Assembly: GCF_036014215.1 (NCBI RefSeq)
Contig: NZ_CP107921.1
Coordinates: forward strand, 8,057,501 to 8,121,500
Origin: Streptomyces sp. NBC_00440
GTDB taxonomy: Bacteria > Actinomycetota > Actinomycetes > Streptomycetales > Streptomycetaceae
Direction of reading: 5' to 3'
Length of the DNA stretch: 64,000 nt
In this document: positions 9,128-17,177 of the stretch, piece by piece
Position numbering within the stretch: the stretch's first letter is position 1
How the letters are laid out: the number at the start of each line of letters is the position of its first letter
Position numbers and translations under genes: made by a program
The notes under the pieces: generated by a model
Databases searched by the model: none
What the model was told of the DNA's origin: nothing
What the model saw: only the letters and a program-made list of their open reading frames with translations

Positions 9128-9185
9128 ACCACGGTCAGCGGAACCACGACTCCCCGAACCACCGTCGGCGGAACCGCAGATGGCG
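9111..9185 (+). repeat. 15-base imperfect tandem repeat across the epimerase stop codon
   Basis: Five units with consensus GAACCACNGTCNGCG follow each other without gaps: 9111-9125, 9126-9140, 9141-9155, 9156-9170 and 9171-9185. The first unit codes the last residues of the epimerase and the stop codon sits at the unit border. The rest lies in the intergenic space. Likely slippage-derived. Confidence 0.75.
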
Positions 9186-9215
9186 GGAGCCCCGGCTCTC
9201 GGGCCCGCGCACAGC

Positions 9216-9239
9216 GGTAACGCCGGAAAAGGCGTTGCC
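9216..9239. terminator. Hairpin after the epimerase gene
   Basis: GGTAACGCC (9216-9224) pairs with GGCGTTGCC (9231-9239) around the loop GGAAAA, with one G-U pair. There is no U-tract, as usual for Streptomyces. It probably ends the epimerase transcript before the DUF2087 gene. Confidence 0.5.
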
Positions 9240-9270
9240 CGGGCCCGTCCGGTGCGGGAGGCTTCCGGCC

Positions 9271-9546
9271 ATGCCCGACAACGTATCCAGCAGTTCGCAC
9301 GGGGTCATGTCGCTGTTCTCTCGTGGCCGCCTCACCGCGATCCCCCGCAAGGCCGCGCGCCGCGAGCAGCTGCTCGGCCACCTGGCGGAGACCCTGTTCG
9401 AGCGGGACCGCGAGTACACCGAGCCCGAGGTCAACGACGCACTGCGCACCGTGCACGACGACTGCGCGGCGCTCCGCCGCTACCTCGTGGTGGCGGGCCT
9501 GCTGACCCGGTCCAGGGACGGCAGCGCCTACCGGCGAGGCCGGTAG
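9271..9546 (+). CDS. DUF2087 domain protein
   Basis: A 91-residue protein whose core, FSRGRLTAIPRKAARREQLLGHLAETL followed by YTEPEVNDALRTVHDDCAALRRYLVVAGLLTRSRDGSAYRR, matches DUF2087, a winged-helix-like domain. It is found alone or fused to ArsR-type DNA-binding domains. Function is unknown; a DNA- or protein-binding regulatory role is possible. Start is the ATG at 9271 with GGGAGG nine bases upstream; an internal ATG at 9307 is the alternative. No membrane or signal sequence. It stands alone, converging with the GH92 gene. Confidence 0.8.
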   Translation: MPDNVSSSSHGVMSLFSRGRLTAIPRKAARREQLLGHLAETLFERDREYTEPEVNDALRTVHDDCAALRRYLVVAGLLTRSRDGSAYRRGR

Positions 9547-9571
9547 GCGCTCCTCCGCTCCGCAGGGCCCG

Positions 9572-12500
9572 TCAGCCGAGACCGACGGCGAACACGTGCA
9601 GCTGTGCGTTCTTCGGCAGCGTCACGCTCTTGATCTGCTTCCCGTCCGGGACCTTGAAGGGCGCGGTGGCGAAGACGTCCGCCGCGCCGCCGGTGCCGCC
9701 CGACTGGTTCCGGTGCGCGGCCCGTGCCACGAGCGTGTTGCCGAAGACCGGATCCGAACCGCCGCCCGGCAGCGTCCAGTCGCCGAACGAGAGATCAGCC
9801 GTGCCGGTGCTGCCGTCGGTGAAGGTCACCTCGGCACTGTCCTGATGATCCCCGTTGGTGGCCGAGCCCACGAACAGCAGCCGCTTCGCGTCCACGGCGC
9901 TCCGGGACAGATCGAGGGTCTGGCCGTCCGCGACCACATTGTCCGGGCGCCCCTGCGGAGCCGCCGGCCACACGAACGACGTACCCGACGCCTCGATCCG
10001 CGCTCCGCCCTTCAGACCCGCTGCGGCGAGCGCCTGCCGTGAGTAGCTGTTGCCCGCGCCGTCGAAATCGGCCTGCCCATGGTCCGCGTCGTCGGAGAGC
10101 CCGGTGTTGTCGTACGCGGTGGCCGGGCTGCCGTCCGCCGCCACCAGCACGATCGCGGAGAGCCGTACGGTGTCGCCCTTCCCGGCACCCCGTACGGTCA
10201 GCGGAACCTCGTAATAGCCATCGGGCGTCTCCGCCCCCGCCTCGACGGTCAGGGCGACACTCCCCGAACCGGTGCCCTTGTCCAGCTTGAGCTGCTTCGT
10301 GGCCGCGGACACCGTCAGACCCTTCGGCGGGGAAGCGGTCACGGTCAGGCTGTGGTCCCGTCCGGCGAGGCGCTGCGCGTCGACCGTGACGTCGGCGCCT
10401 TCACCGCCCGGCGCCGCGGTGACCTGGTTGGGGGTCGCGTTCGCCAGGAAGGACCGTTCGCCCGTGCGGTACGACGGGGGCGCTGCCGCCGCCGATGTCG
10501 CCCAGTGGGTGTCGGGCGTCCCGGACAGGGTGAAGTCCAGCCGACCGCCCCGGGACACCGCCGACTTGGGCAGATAGGTGCGCTCCCAGTCGCGGCCGTC
10601 GAGCTTCAGATCGTGGACGTACGGAGTGCTCGCCGACGCCTTCGGGGCGCGGATGTCCAGGTCGCTGCCCTTGCCGGGCAGATCGAGCACGGCCCGCTCG
10701 AACAGCGGGCTGTGCACGGCCAGATCGGATGTGCCCGGCGTCGAGGGGTACACACCGAGCGCGGCCCAGACGTACCAGGACGACTGGGCGCCCAGGTCGT
10801 CATTGCCCGGCTCGCCGTCCGGTGTGGGGGTGAACAGCGTGGTGGCCACATTTCGGACGGCCTTCTGCGTCTTCCACGGCTGCCCGAGATAGTCGTAGAC
10901 CCACGGCACCCCGAAGTCGATCTCGTTCCCCGCCCACATGTACGGCTCGTTGGGGCCCGCGTTGAGCTTGGTGAAGAACGTGTCCAGGCGCTGGGACGCC
11001 GCGTCACGGCCGCCCATGGCGGTGATCAGGCCCGCGGTGTTCTGCGGGACGAGCCAGTTGTACTGGGCGGCGTTGCCCTCGTCGAAGCCGTCCTGGCCGA
11101 ACTTGCCCTCCGGCGGCGGCTGGAAGCCAGGACCGTCGGGGAAGCGGCCGTCCTCACCGCGCGGCTGGAGGTAGTCGGTCGCAGGATTGAGGATGTTCTG
11201 CCAGTTCTGGCTGCGGAGCGTGAACTGCCGGGCCGTCCTGCTGTCCCCGGCCGCGGTCGCGAGCTGTGCGATGGAGAAGTCGTCGATCGCCCACTCCAGC
11301 GTCACCGAGCCGCCGACGCGCTGGTGGTCGCCGCGCGAGGCGTCGTTGTTCGGCGCGTAGCCCCGCTCGACGTAGTTGGCGATGTCGGGGCGCTCATGGT
11401 AGGCGCCGGGCGTGCTGTCCACCGTCGTCGCGCCCTTGACCAGGTACTTGAGCGCCGTCTTGAGATCGAAGTCCCGGGCGCCGTACGCATACAGATTGGC
11501 GATGAGCGCCACGGAGTTGTCGCCCGTCATCTGTCCCGTGTAGCCGTTCGCGAACGGCCAGCGAGGCCACCAGCCGCCCTGCTCGGCGTCGTTGACCAGG
11601 GACTGCGCCATGTCGCTCGCCTCCTTGGGCCAGAGCATGGCCTGGAGCGGAGCGAGGGAGCGGTAGGTGTCCCAGTCCGAGAAGTTCGCGTACTGCGTAC
11701 GGCCCTCGGGGAGTTCGCGGACCTTGTTGTCGAAGCCGATGTAGCGCCCGTCCACGTCATTGAACGTGTTCGGGTGCATCAGCGAGTGGTAGAGCGAGGT
11801 GTAGAACGTCTTCAGCTGACCGGTGTCCCGGCCCGCGACGCGGACCTTGCGCAGCGCCGACGTCCACCGGTCGCGGGTCTGCGCGCGCAGCTTGTCGAGA
11901 CTCCAGCCGGGCACCTCGGACGCCATGTTGGCCTTGGCGCCGTCCACCGAGACGTACGACATGGAGATCTTGGCGCGCACGGTGCTGGTCCCGGCCGTGC
12001 CGAAGGTGAGATAGGCGCCGGCCTTCGGCGCGTTCACCGTGTCGCTGCCCTTCGACACCGTCTTGCCGTCCCAGGTGCCGTGGGCGGTGAAGGGGCGGTC
12101 GAAGGTGATGGCGTAGTGAACGGTGTACTCGTTTCCCTTGCCGCAGAAATTCCCGGTGGTGGCGGAGCCGGTGACCTGCCGGTCGCCGACGACGTGCATA
12201 TCGGCCCGCTTGTCGCCCGCGAGACTCGCGCCGCCCTTGACCAGGACCTGCGCCGTGTCCGCGCCCTTGGGGAAGGTGAACGCCGCGAGCCCGGTGCGGG
12301 TCGACGCGGTCAGTTCGGCGCGTACCTTCGAGTCGGCGAGGGTGACCGCGTAGTACCCCGGCTCCGCCTTCTCGTCGGTGTGCGAGAAGTGCTCGGTCCT
12401 GTCCCACGGCGCCGAGCCGACGTCGCCCGTCACCGGCAGGATCGGCACATCGCCGAAGGCGGTGCAGCCGACCGACGCGTGATCGACGCTGAACCCGCGC

Positions 12501-12799
12501 AGGGTGTCGCTGTGGTACTGGTAACCGGCGTACGAACCGACCGTGTCGGGTGAGAACTGCATCATGCCGAACGGGGTGGCGGGGCCGGGGAAGTTGTTGA
12601 TCTCTCCCACGGTGGAGCCGCCGCTTCCGGTACCGATCAGCGGGTCCACGTAGTCGGCGGGGTCGTCGACGAGCTGTGCGCCCGGTGGGGCGGCGGCGTT
12701 GGACAACGTTGTCAAGGCGGCTGATGCCGGAGCTGTTGTTCCGGCGAACAGCAGCGCCGCGACTGCGGCGACCGCGCCGCGAGTCTTCCAACGTCTCAC
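9572..12799 (-). CDS. Secreted GH92 alpha-mannosidase
   Basis: The 1075-residue product has a Sec signal (VRRWKTRGAVAAVAALLFAG...ASA, cleavage near residue 27). The GH92 N-terminal beta domain (YVDPLIGTGSGGSTVGEINNFPGPATPFGMMQFSPDT) and the (alpha/alpha)6 catalytic domain (WPRWPFANGYTGQMTGDNSVALIANLYAYGARDFD) follow. Family motifs AGNEIDFGVPWVYDYLGQPWKTQ and GNDDLGAQSSWYVWAALGVYP are present. An NPCBM-associated Ig-like module and a C-terminal lectin-like beta module occupy about the last 330 residues. GH92 enzymes are calcium-dependent exo-mannosidases, mostly alpha-1,2, acting on fungal or host mannans and N-glycans. Start GTG 12799 is chosen because AGGAGG lies five bases upstream; the longer ATG at 12841 lacks this. 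Diverges from the methyltransferase gene. Confidence 0.93.
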   Translation of the reverse strand: MRRWKTRGAVAAVAALLFAGTTAPASAALTTLSNAAAPPGAQLVDDPADYVDPLIGTGSGGSTVGEINNFPGPATPFGMMQFSPDTVGSYAGYQYHSDTLRGFSVDHASVGCTAFGDVPILPVTGDVGSAPWDRTEHFSHTDEKAEPGYYAVTLADSKVRAELTASTRTGLAAFTFPKGADTAQVLVKGGASLAGDKRADMHVVGDRQVTGSATTGNFCGKGNEYTVHYAITFDRPFTAHGTWDGKTVSKGSDTVNAPKAGAYLTFGTAGTSTVRAKISMSYVSVDGAKANMASEVPGWSLDKLRAQTRDRWTSALRKVRVAGRDTGQLKTFYTSLYHSLMHPNTFNDVDGRYIGFDNKVRELPEGRTQYANFSDWDTYRSLAPLQAMLWPKEASDMAQSLVNDAEQGGWWPRWPFANGYTGQMTGDNSVALIANLYAYGARDFDLKTALKYLVKGATTVDSTPGAYHERPDIANYVERGYAPNNDASRGDHQRVGGSVTLEWAIDDFSIAQLATAAGDSRTARQFTLRSQNWQNILNPATDYLQPRGEDGRFPDGPGFQPPPEGKFGQDGFDEGNAAQYNWLVPQNTAGLITAMGGRDAASQRLDTFFTKLNAGPNEPYMWAGNEIDFGVPWVYDYLGQPWKTQKAVRNVATTLFTPTPDGEPGNDDLGAQSSWYVWAALGVYPSTPGTSDLAVHSPLFERAVLDLPGKGSDLDIRAPKASASTPYVHDLKLDGRDWERTYLPKSAVSRGGRLDFTLSGTPDTHWATSAAAAPPSYRTGERSFLANATPNQVTAAPGGEGADVTVDAQRLAGRDHSLTVTASPPKGLTVSAATKQLKLDKGTGSGSVALTVEAGAETPDGYYEVPLTVRGAGKGDTVRLSAIVLVAADGSPATAYDNTGLSDDADHGQADFDGAGNSYSRQALAAAGLKGGARIEASGTSFVWPAAPQGRPDNVVADGQTLDLSRSAVDAKRLLFVGSATNGDHQDSAEVTFTDGSTGTADLSFGDWTLPGGGSDPVFGNTLVARAAHRNQSGGTGGAADVFATAPFKVPDGKQIKSVTLPKNAQLHVFAVGLG

Positions 12800-13091
12800 G
12801 TGTACCTCCTGCGAAAGGATTGCGGGCCGGGCCCACCACACACTCAGGTAGCTGACCGTGCCCGGTCAAGAGGGCGGAAGGATCGGCAAGGCCGCTTCCG
12901 GCCGCGCCCGCCACAGTGGCGACGTCCCGTCAGTCGCCGTTCCAGGCTGTGAGTTGGCTGTGGGGGAGGGGCGGCAGGGCGATTGCGTCCGGGGCGGGAT
13001 CGGGGGCAGGGGCCGTGCCCGAGGGCAGGGAACGAGTCGGCGGCCGCACCGGGCGACAGCCGCAGCGGGAACGGCCGAAAGAGGTACGCAC

Positions 13092-13772
13092 ATGGCGCCG
13101 GAAGCGGCATACGACCGGATAGCAGACTGGTACGAGCGGGATTTCCTGGGCGCCGGGGACGCCGGGACCTCCGACGGCAATCCACGTGCCCTGGGCGGGC
13201 AGCTGGCAGGGCTCCTCGGCGGGGGAAGCGGTGTCTGCCTCGAAGTCGGCTGTGGCACCGGCATCCATGCCGACCGGGTGCGCGGTCTCGGCTGGACGCC
13301 GGTCGGGGTGGATCTCTCGGCCGGGATGCTGGCACATGCCCGCGGCCGGCTGCCCGTCGCGCAGGCCGACGCCGCGCGGCTGCCCCTCCTGGACGGCGCG
13401 GTTCCGGCGGCCGTCGCGGTGATGGTCCATACCGACATGCCCGACTACGCGGCGGTGCTCGGTGAGGTCGCCAGGGTGCTGCGGCCCGGCGGGGTGTTCG
13501 TACACATCGGCGTCCACCCCTGCTTCTGCGGCGGGTTCGCCGACCGGAGCGACCCGGACGCGGTGCTGCTCCGGCCGGGCTACCTCGACAGCCCCTGGAC
13601 CACCGAGTCCTGGACCGGTCAGGGCCTGCGGGACAAGGTGGGAGCGGGGCATCTGCCGCTGCCCCGCCTGTTCCAGGCCTTTCTGAACGCGGGACTCGTG
13701 CTGGAAGGGTTCACCGAGCACGGGGCGCCCACCCCTGTCGTCCTGGGCGTCAGGGCACGCAAGCCGTTGTGA
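13092..13772 (+). CDS. Class I SAM-dependent methyltransferase
   Basis: The 226-residue cytosolic protein has motif I LEVGCGTGIHADRV around residue 50-65, then VGVDLSAGMLAHARGRLPVAQADAARLPL (motif II and post-I regions) and LRPGGVFVHIG (motif III). It is of the UbiE/type 11 methyltransferase class; substrate unknown. A later Cys-rich loop HPCFCGGFADR is not a standard family motif. Start ATG 13092 with AGAGG upstream; longer in-frame sequence to 12858 is Arg/Gly-rich and overlaps the GH92 promoter region. It ends 6 bases before the convergent type III PKS stop, so the two genes probably interfere at their 3' ends. Confidence 0.85.
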   Translation: MAPEAAYDRIADWYERDFLGAGDAGTSDGNPRALGGQLAGLLGGGSGVCLEVGCGTGIHADRVRGLGWTPVGVDLSAGMLAHARGRLPVAQADAARLPLLDGAVPAAVAVMVHTDMPDYAAVLGEVARVLRPGGVFVHIGVHPCFCGGFADRSDPDAVLLRPGYLDSPWTTESWTGQGLRDKVGAGHLPLPRLFQAFLNAGLVLEGFTEHGAPTPVVLGVRARKPL

Positions 13773-13778
13773 GCTCCG

Positions 13779-14849
13779 TCAGTCTCCGGCGGGCACCGAC
13801 CATGAACAGCGCAGGGCCGCGGTGACGAATCCCGGACCGAAGGCCACCGCGACGCCCGACTCGCCTGCCGCGGGCGGCGCGGAATGCAGCTTGTCCAGGA
13901 CGGCCAGGACACTGACCCCGCCCAGATTCCCCATCTCGGCCAGGACGGCGCGCGAGTGCCGGGTGTGTTCCTCGGCGAGCCCGAGGCTCTTGGCGACATC
14001 AGTGATGATGCCGGGGCTCCCGGGATGGATGATGGCCCAGTTGGGCACCTTGTGGTCCAGCCAGTCGATGACGGAGGGCATCGAATCCGCCGCGCCCTTC
14101 TGGCCGGCCTTCGTGCTGTCGAAGTGGATCCCACTGGTGTCGAGTTTCCCGCTGTACAGATCCTCGGTATCGGGCAGCCGCATTTCGAAGGCGTTCGCGC
14201 TCACCGGATCCTCGATACGGATTCCCGGCCCGTCGGGAGGCGTCGTCGAGACGACGCAGGCGCCCGCGGAATCCCCGAACAGTGCTTTGTAGATCATGCT
14301 CTGGATCGTCGTGTCCCGGTGGTTGTAGATGGAGCTGAGCACCTCGGAGACGACCACGAGGACCTTCGTGCCCGGCTCGGCGGCGGCCAGTTGTAAGGCA
14401 CGGATCAGCGCCTGGATTCCGCCGGCGCAGGCCACCGTGGTCAGCGCGATGCGCCGGGCCTGCGGAGGTAGCCCGAGGGCGTTGCTGAGCACCACATCGT
14501 GCCCCGGAATGCCCCAGGTGGTGGCGTGCGAGGTGACGATGGCGCCGATCTCCGACGGCTCGACACCCGCCTGCGCCATGGCCTTCCGCGCGGCCTGCTC
14601 GCCCATTCGTGCCGCGTGGCCGAAGCCGGTGCCCACCCGCTCCGTGACCTCCGCGTTCCCCGAGATGATCGGCGAGTCCAGCGGGGCCACGAAGTACCTG
14701 TTGTCCACCTGGAGGTTGTCGATCACCCGCTCGTACACCTTCAGTCGCGGGTCGTCCGGGTGGTTCCGCGCGATGTCGTCGATGATGTCCCGGGTGCTCA
14801 CCTCGAACTCCGGCAGAACGATCGCGGGGCGGCTGACGTAGGCGGGCAT
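13779..14849 (-). CDS. Type III polyketide synthase (chalcone/stilbene synthase family)
   Basis: The 356-residue protein has the full type III PKS catalytic triad. Cys141 is in VACAGG, His275 in WAIIHPGSPG and Asn308 in EMGNLGG; the His-Asn spacing of 33 equals that of plant chalcone synthase. LFGDSAGACVV, of the family LFGDGAAA type, is also present. Such enzymes condense a starter acyl-CoA with malonyl-CoA units to pyrones, resorcinols or naphthols. Product is not predictable here. Codon 152 (14394-14396) is TTA, the rare bldA-dependent leucine codon. Start ATG 14849 has GGGAG upstream. Followed upstream on the same strand by an MmyB-like regulator gene. Confidence 0.9.
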   Translation of the reverse strand: MPAYVSRPAIVLPEFEVSTRDIIDDIARNHPDDPRLKVYERVIDNLQVDNRYFVAPLDSPIISGNAEVTERVGTGFGHAARMGEQAARKAMAQAGVEPSEIGAIVTSHATTWGIPGHDVVLSNALGLPPQARRIALTTVACAGGIQALIRALQLAAAEPGTKVLVVVSEVLSSIYNHRDTTIQSMIYKALFGDSAGACVVSTTPPDGPGIRIEDPVSANAFEMRLPDTEDLYSGKLDTSGIHFDSTKAGQKGAADSMPSVIDWLDHKVPNWAIIHPGSPGIITDVAKSLGLAEEHTRHSRAVLAEMGNLGGVSVLAVLDKLHSAPPAAGESGVAVAFGPGFVTAALRCSWSVPAGD

Positions 14850-14878
14850 GGGCAGCTCCCATTAATGCTCGATTACAT

Positions 14879-14893
14879 GTACGAACAACGTAC
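14879..14893. promoter_or_regulatory. Inverted repeat upstream of the type III PKS
   Basis: GTACG-N5-CGTAC lies 30 bases upstream of the PKS start in an AT-richer stretch. It is a candidate binding site for the neighbouring MmyB-like regulator or another factor. Short arms, so weak on its own. Confidence 0.3.
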
Positions 14894-14972
14894 GCCAGTG
14901 CGATCCATCTTTCACGAAAGTCCCGCAGTCTGATCACCCGTTAACCCCGGAGGGGGGTCGTGTGATCGTCCA

Positions 14973-15839
14973 TCAAGTGTCCAACAAATCAATGAGGTTG
15001 TGCGCTGCACGCAAGTCTGGATTCCTGCGGTGCTCGCTGGGCGGTCCGGGCCGGAAGGCGAGCAGCATCAGCCGGGAGCCCGGTGATGTGACCGGCTCCG
15101 CCGCGGAGATGCTCACCATCCCTTCGCCCAACTGAGGGTGGTAAACGGGGCGTTGTGCACCATCCGGAAATGGCAGGGCCAGGAAGGGGGTTGCTTCGTA
15201 CAGCGGACCTGCCACCGGATCGTGCAGTACGTACTCCTCGATCCGAGCCAGATCCTTGTTGTCCGGGCGTTCCTGGGTCGCCCGCCGCAACTGGCCGAGC
15301 ACGAAGGGCGCCCAGCTTCGCTCCCAGTCCAGCAGTAAGGCGTGCCGTTCGGGATGGACCGCCATGAACATCAGGGCGTTCTGTGGAGCCTCTCCGCCGG
15401 GAAAGAGCTCGTGGTATTCCCTGTTGCAGGTGATCAGATTCCAGGCGGAGTCGACCACATAGGCCATGACGCCGTGGATCAGCTCCACGGCCTTCCAGGC
15501 CCCGGGGACTTCCATGCCTGAGGTGTTGTGGAGCGGAGCGGGCACTTCGCGGCGGGTCAGCCAGTAGAGCGTTGTCCACTCCTGCTCCGTCATTCTCAGT
15601 AGCCGTGCCAGATCGCCGAGGTACGTCGGATTGGGCCGGTGCTCCGGTCCGTTGATGAGCCGTCCGTAGGTGCCACGGGCCCGGTGTGTCAGTGTGTCGA
15701 TCTGCTCCTGGCTCAGTCCGTTGACCGGACGGCCGGCTCCGCTCCGCTCGGTATAGCCCACGGTCTCGGGCGCGATGGCGGCCCGGCGGCTCTCCAGCAA
15801 CGTGCGCAGGGCTGCCGCATCTTGGGTAGAGAGTGTCAC
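14973..15839 (-). CDS. MmyB-like helix-turn-helix regulator (MLTR ligand-binding domain)
   Basis: The 288-residue protein has an N-terminal xenobiotic-response-type helix-turn-helix (residues about 5-85, with GLSQEQIDTLTHRARGTYGRLING). The C-terminal PAS-like MLTR ligand-binding domain (VDSAWNLITCNREYHELFPG ... NALMFMAVHPERHALLLDWE) is typical of MmyB relatives in actinobacteria. These often sit next to and control an SDR or biosynthetic gene. Start GTG 15839 has GGGGGA upstream; codon 168 (15336-15338) is TTA, so translation should depend on the bldA tRNA. It lies between the type III PKS (same strand) and the divergent SDR gene, and is the probable regulator of both. Confidence 0.88.
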   Translation of the reverse strand: MTLSTQDAAALRTLLESRRAAIAPETVGYTERSGAGRPVNGLSQEQIDTLTHRARGTYGRLINGPEHRPNPTYLGDLARLLRMTEQEWTTLYWLTRREVPAPLHNTSGMEVPGAWKAVELIHGVMAYVVDSAWNLITCNREYHELFPGGEAPQNALMFMAVHPERHALLLDWERSWAPFVLGQLRRATQERPDNKDLARIEEYVLHDPVAGPLYEATPFLALPFPDGAQRPVYHPQLGEGMVSISAAEPVTSPGSRLMLLAFRPGPPSEHRRNPDLRAAHNLIDLLDT

Positions 15840-15947
15840 ATTTCCCCCGTAACTGCCCGCCGGGCGGCGGGTCCACAATTATCTGCAAGTCTTTTGCGTG
15901 GAAAGAGCGGTCGATGGCCGCGAGACTCTGATCTGTCGCAGGTGAAC

Positions 15948-15969
15948 AATGCAGAGTGTCTGCTGCATT
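15948..15969. promoter_or_regulatory. Inverted repeat in the regulator-SDR divergent region
   Basis: AATGCAG (15948-15954) and CTGCATT (15963-15969) form a perfect 7-base inverted repeat with 8 bases between, ending 22 bases before the SDR start. MmyB-like regulators usually act on the divergent gene, so this is a good operator candidate. Confidence 0.4.
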
Positions 15970-15991
15970 CGCGAAAGGTAGGGGACTTGCA

Positions 15992-16687
15992 ATGCCATCC
16001 CAGCGGTCCGTGCTCATCGTCGATGGACACAGTGAGGTAAGCCAGGGGATCACGAAGGCGCTGCAAGAGTGCGGTGACCGTGTCGCCGCGATGTACTCCG
16101 GCCCGCACGCACCCGCGGGGCCGGACCTGACTGTGGCGTGTGATGTGACGGACGAGTCGCAGATCGACGGGGCGCTCGCCCTCGTCGAGGAGCGGCACGG
16201 GCCCGTCGGCATCGTCATTGCCTCCATCGATCTGTCGTGCGATCTGATGCTGAGGGACGACCGGTTCGTCTCCGTCGCCGACAACCGGATGATCGGCACC
16301 TTCCGGCTGATCCGCAGGGCCGTGCCAGCCCTCAGGGCGAGCGGGCAGGGGCGCATCATCTTCCTCTGCACGTCCGCCCAGGACGGCCTCTCCGCCAGGC
16401 AGTTCGGCAGTACGTCCGAGGCGGCGCTCCGCGGCTTCGTCAGCCGGATGGCCCGCGACGAGGCATTTCACGGCATCACCTGCAACGTCGTCACTCTCAA
16501 CTCACCTCTGGGTCAGCGTGTTTCGGTACGCGGCACCACGCACCCGGCATCCGCCTGGCAGACGCGGGTCGACGCGTCGCTGGTGGCCGCGGCAGCCAAG
16601 AACGTCAAGCTGCTCGCGTCGCCCGACGCCGACGGGGTCAATGGCGAGTACATCGGAGTGGAAAGCCGTCTGCTCATGGTTTCCTGA
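15992..16687 (+). CDS. Degenerate SDR (FabG-like) protein lacking cofactor and catalytic motifs
   Basis: The 231-residue protein aligns along its length with 3-oxoacyl-ACP reductase-type SDRs. Yet the TGxxxGxG nucleotide motif reads VDGHSEVS, the NNAG motif reads IASI, and the YxxxK site reads GSTSE (in FGSTSEAALRGF). All hallmark residues for NAD(P) binding and hydride transfer are therefore gone, while the surrounding fold (GRIIFLCTS; NVVTLNSPLG; VNGEYIGVES) is kept. It cannot be a normal reductase; a structural, scaffolding or ligand-binding role is likely. Start ATG 15992 has GGGGA upstream. It is divergent from the MmyB-like regulator, the usual arrangement for these regulators and their SDR partner. 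Reading frame is intact. Confidence 0.85.
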   Translation: MPSQRSVLIVDGHSEVSQGITKALQECGDRVAAMYSGPHAPAGPDLTVACDVTDESQIDGALALVEERHGPVGIVIASIDLSCDLMLRDDRFVSVADNRMIGTFRLIRRAVPALRASGQGRIIFLCTSAQDGLSARQFGSTSEAALRGFVSRMARDEAFHGITCNVVTLNSPLGQRVSVRGTTHPASAWQTRVDASLVAAAAKNVKLLASPDADGVNGEYIGVESRLLMVS

Positions 16688-16766
16688 CTTTCTGCCCAGC
16701 CGGTGCCGTCTCTGGGAACGGCACCGGCATTCCGGCCCGGCGCTCTGCCGGTGAGCCGGAAAACCG

Positions 16767-16805
16767 CAGCGGCGCCACCGTGTTCAGGTCACGGTGGCGC
16801 CGCTG
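16767..16805. terminator. Strong hairpin terminator between convergent genes
   Basis: CAGCGGCGCCACCGTG (16767-16782) and its exact complement (16790-16805) form a perfect 16-base stem with loop TTCAGGT. It sits between the SDR and the oppositely oriented Rieske-like gene and can serve both. Confidence 0.85.
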
Positions 16806-16850
16806 TCCGGGGAGAGCGCCCGGGCGATCTGCTGTGACGGGGGATTCGCC

Positions 16851-17177
16851 TCAGGCGCTCTGGGGGGTAACCGTTCGAAGGGTCTCGGCCGATATGTCTT
16901 CGTGATCGTTCTGCTGGAGATTCACGAAGATCATTCCGTATCGTATGACGCACCGGACGGGCTGCGGCGCGCCACGTGGTCGTCGCAGGCACCGGAATGC
17001 CTCAAGCTCTCCGTCGGCGGCGTTGCGGCAGACGACGACGGGCTCGCCCAGGACAGTCACCATCAGTGAATCGCCTGGCTCAGGGAGTGCGCTGAGCAAG
17101 TCGATGAGATGCCATCCAGACCTGTGGGCCACGGCCATCTCACGCCGGAACCTCCGGTCATCCGGGGGGGTTGTCAT
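16851..17177 (-). CDS. Short Rieske-like protein without histidine ligands
   Basis: The 108-residue frame from ATG 17177 reads HRSGWHLIDLLSALPEPGD, VLGEPVVVCRNAADGELEAF and YGMIFVNL. These match the Rieske domain of ring-hydroxylating oxygenases (W-h-h-G..., PGD, RDxDGxxxAF, FVNL). The cluster motifs C-x-H and C-x2-H appear as CLR and CVIR: the cysteines remain but the histidines are arginines, and the intervening loop is shortened. A 2Fe-2S Rieske cluster cannot form as in the family. No catalytic domain follows. It may be a decayed fragment or a repurposed small protein. The ribosome binding site is weak. It lies next to the degenerate SDR and type III PKS. Confidence 0.55.
   Translation of the reverse strand: MTTPPDDRRFRREMAVAHRSGWHLIDLLSALPEPGDSLMVTVLGEPVVVCRNAADGELEAFRCLRRPRGAPQPVRCVIRYGMIFVNLQQNDHEDISAETLRTVTPQSA

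Noticed and set aside
9111..9185. CRISPR-like short repeat array
   Set aside because: Units are directly adjacent with no spacers and imperfect; there are no cas genes.
10079..12553. 824-codon open frame on the plus strand opposite the GH92 gene
   Set aside because: It is the antisense shadow of a well-supported GH92 protein; the product is Arg/Gly-rich with no family motif.
15138..15338. Short plus-strand frames inside the MmyB-like gene
   Set aside because: No ribosome binding site or coding bias; they are shadows of the regulator.
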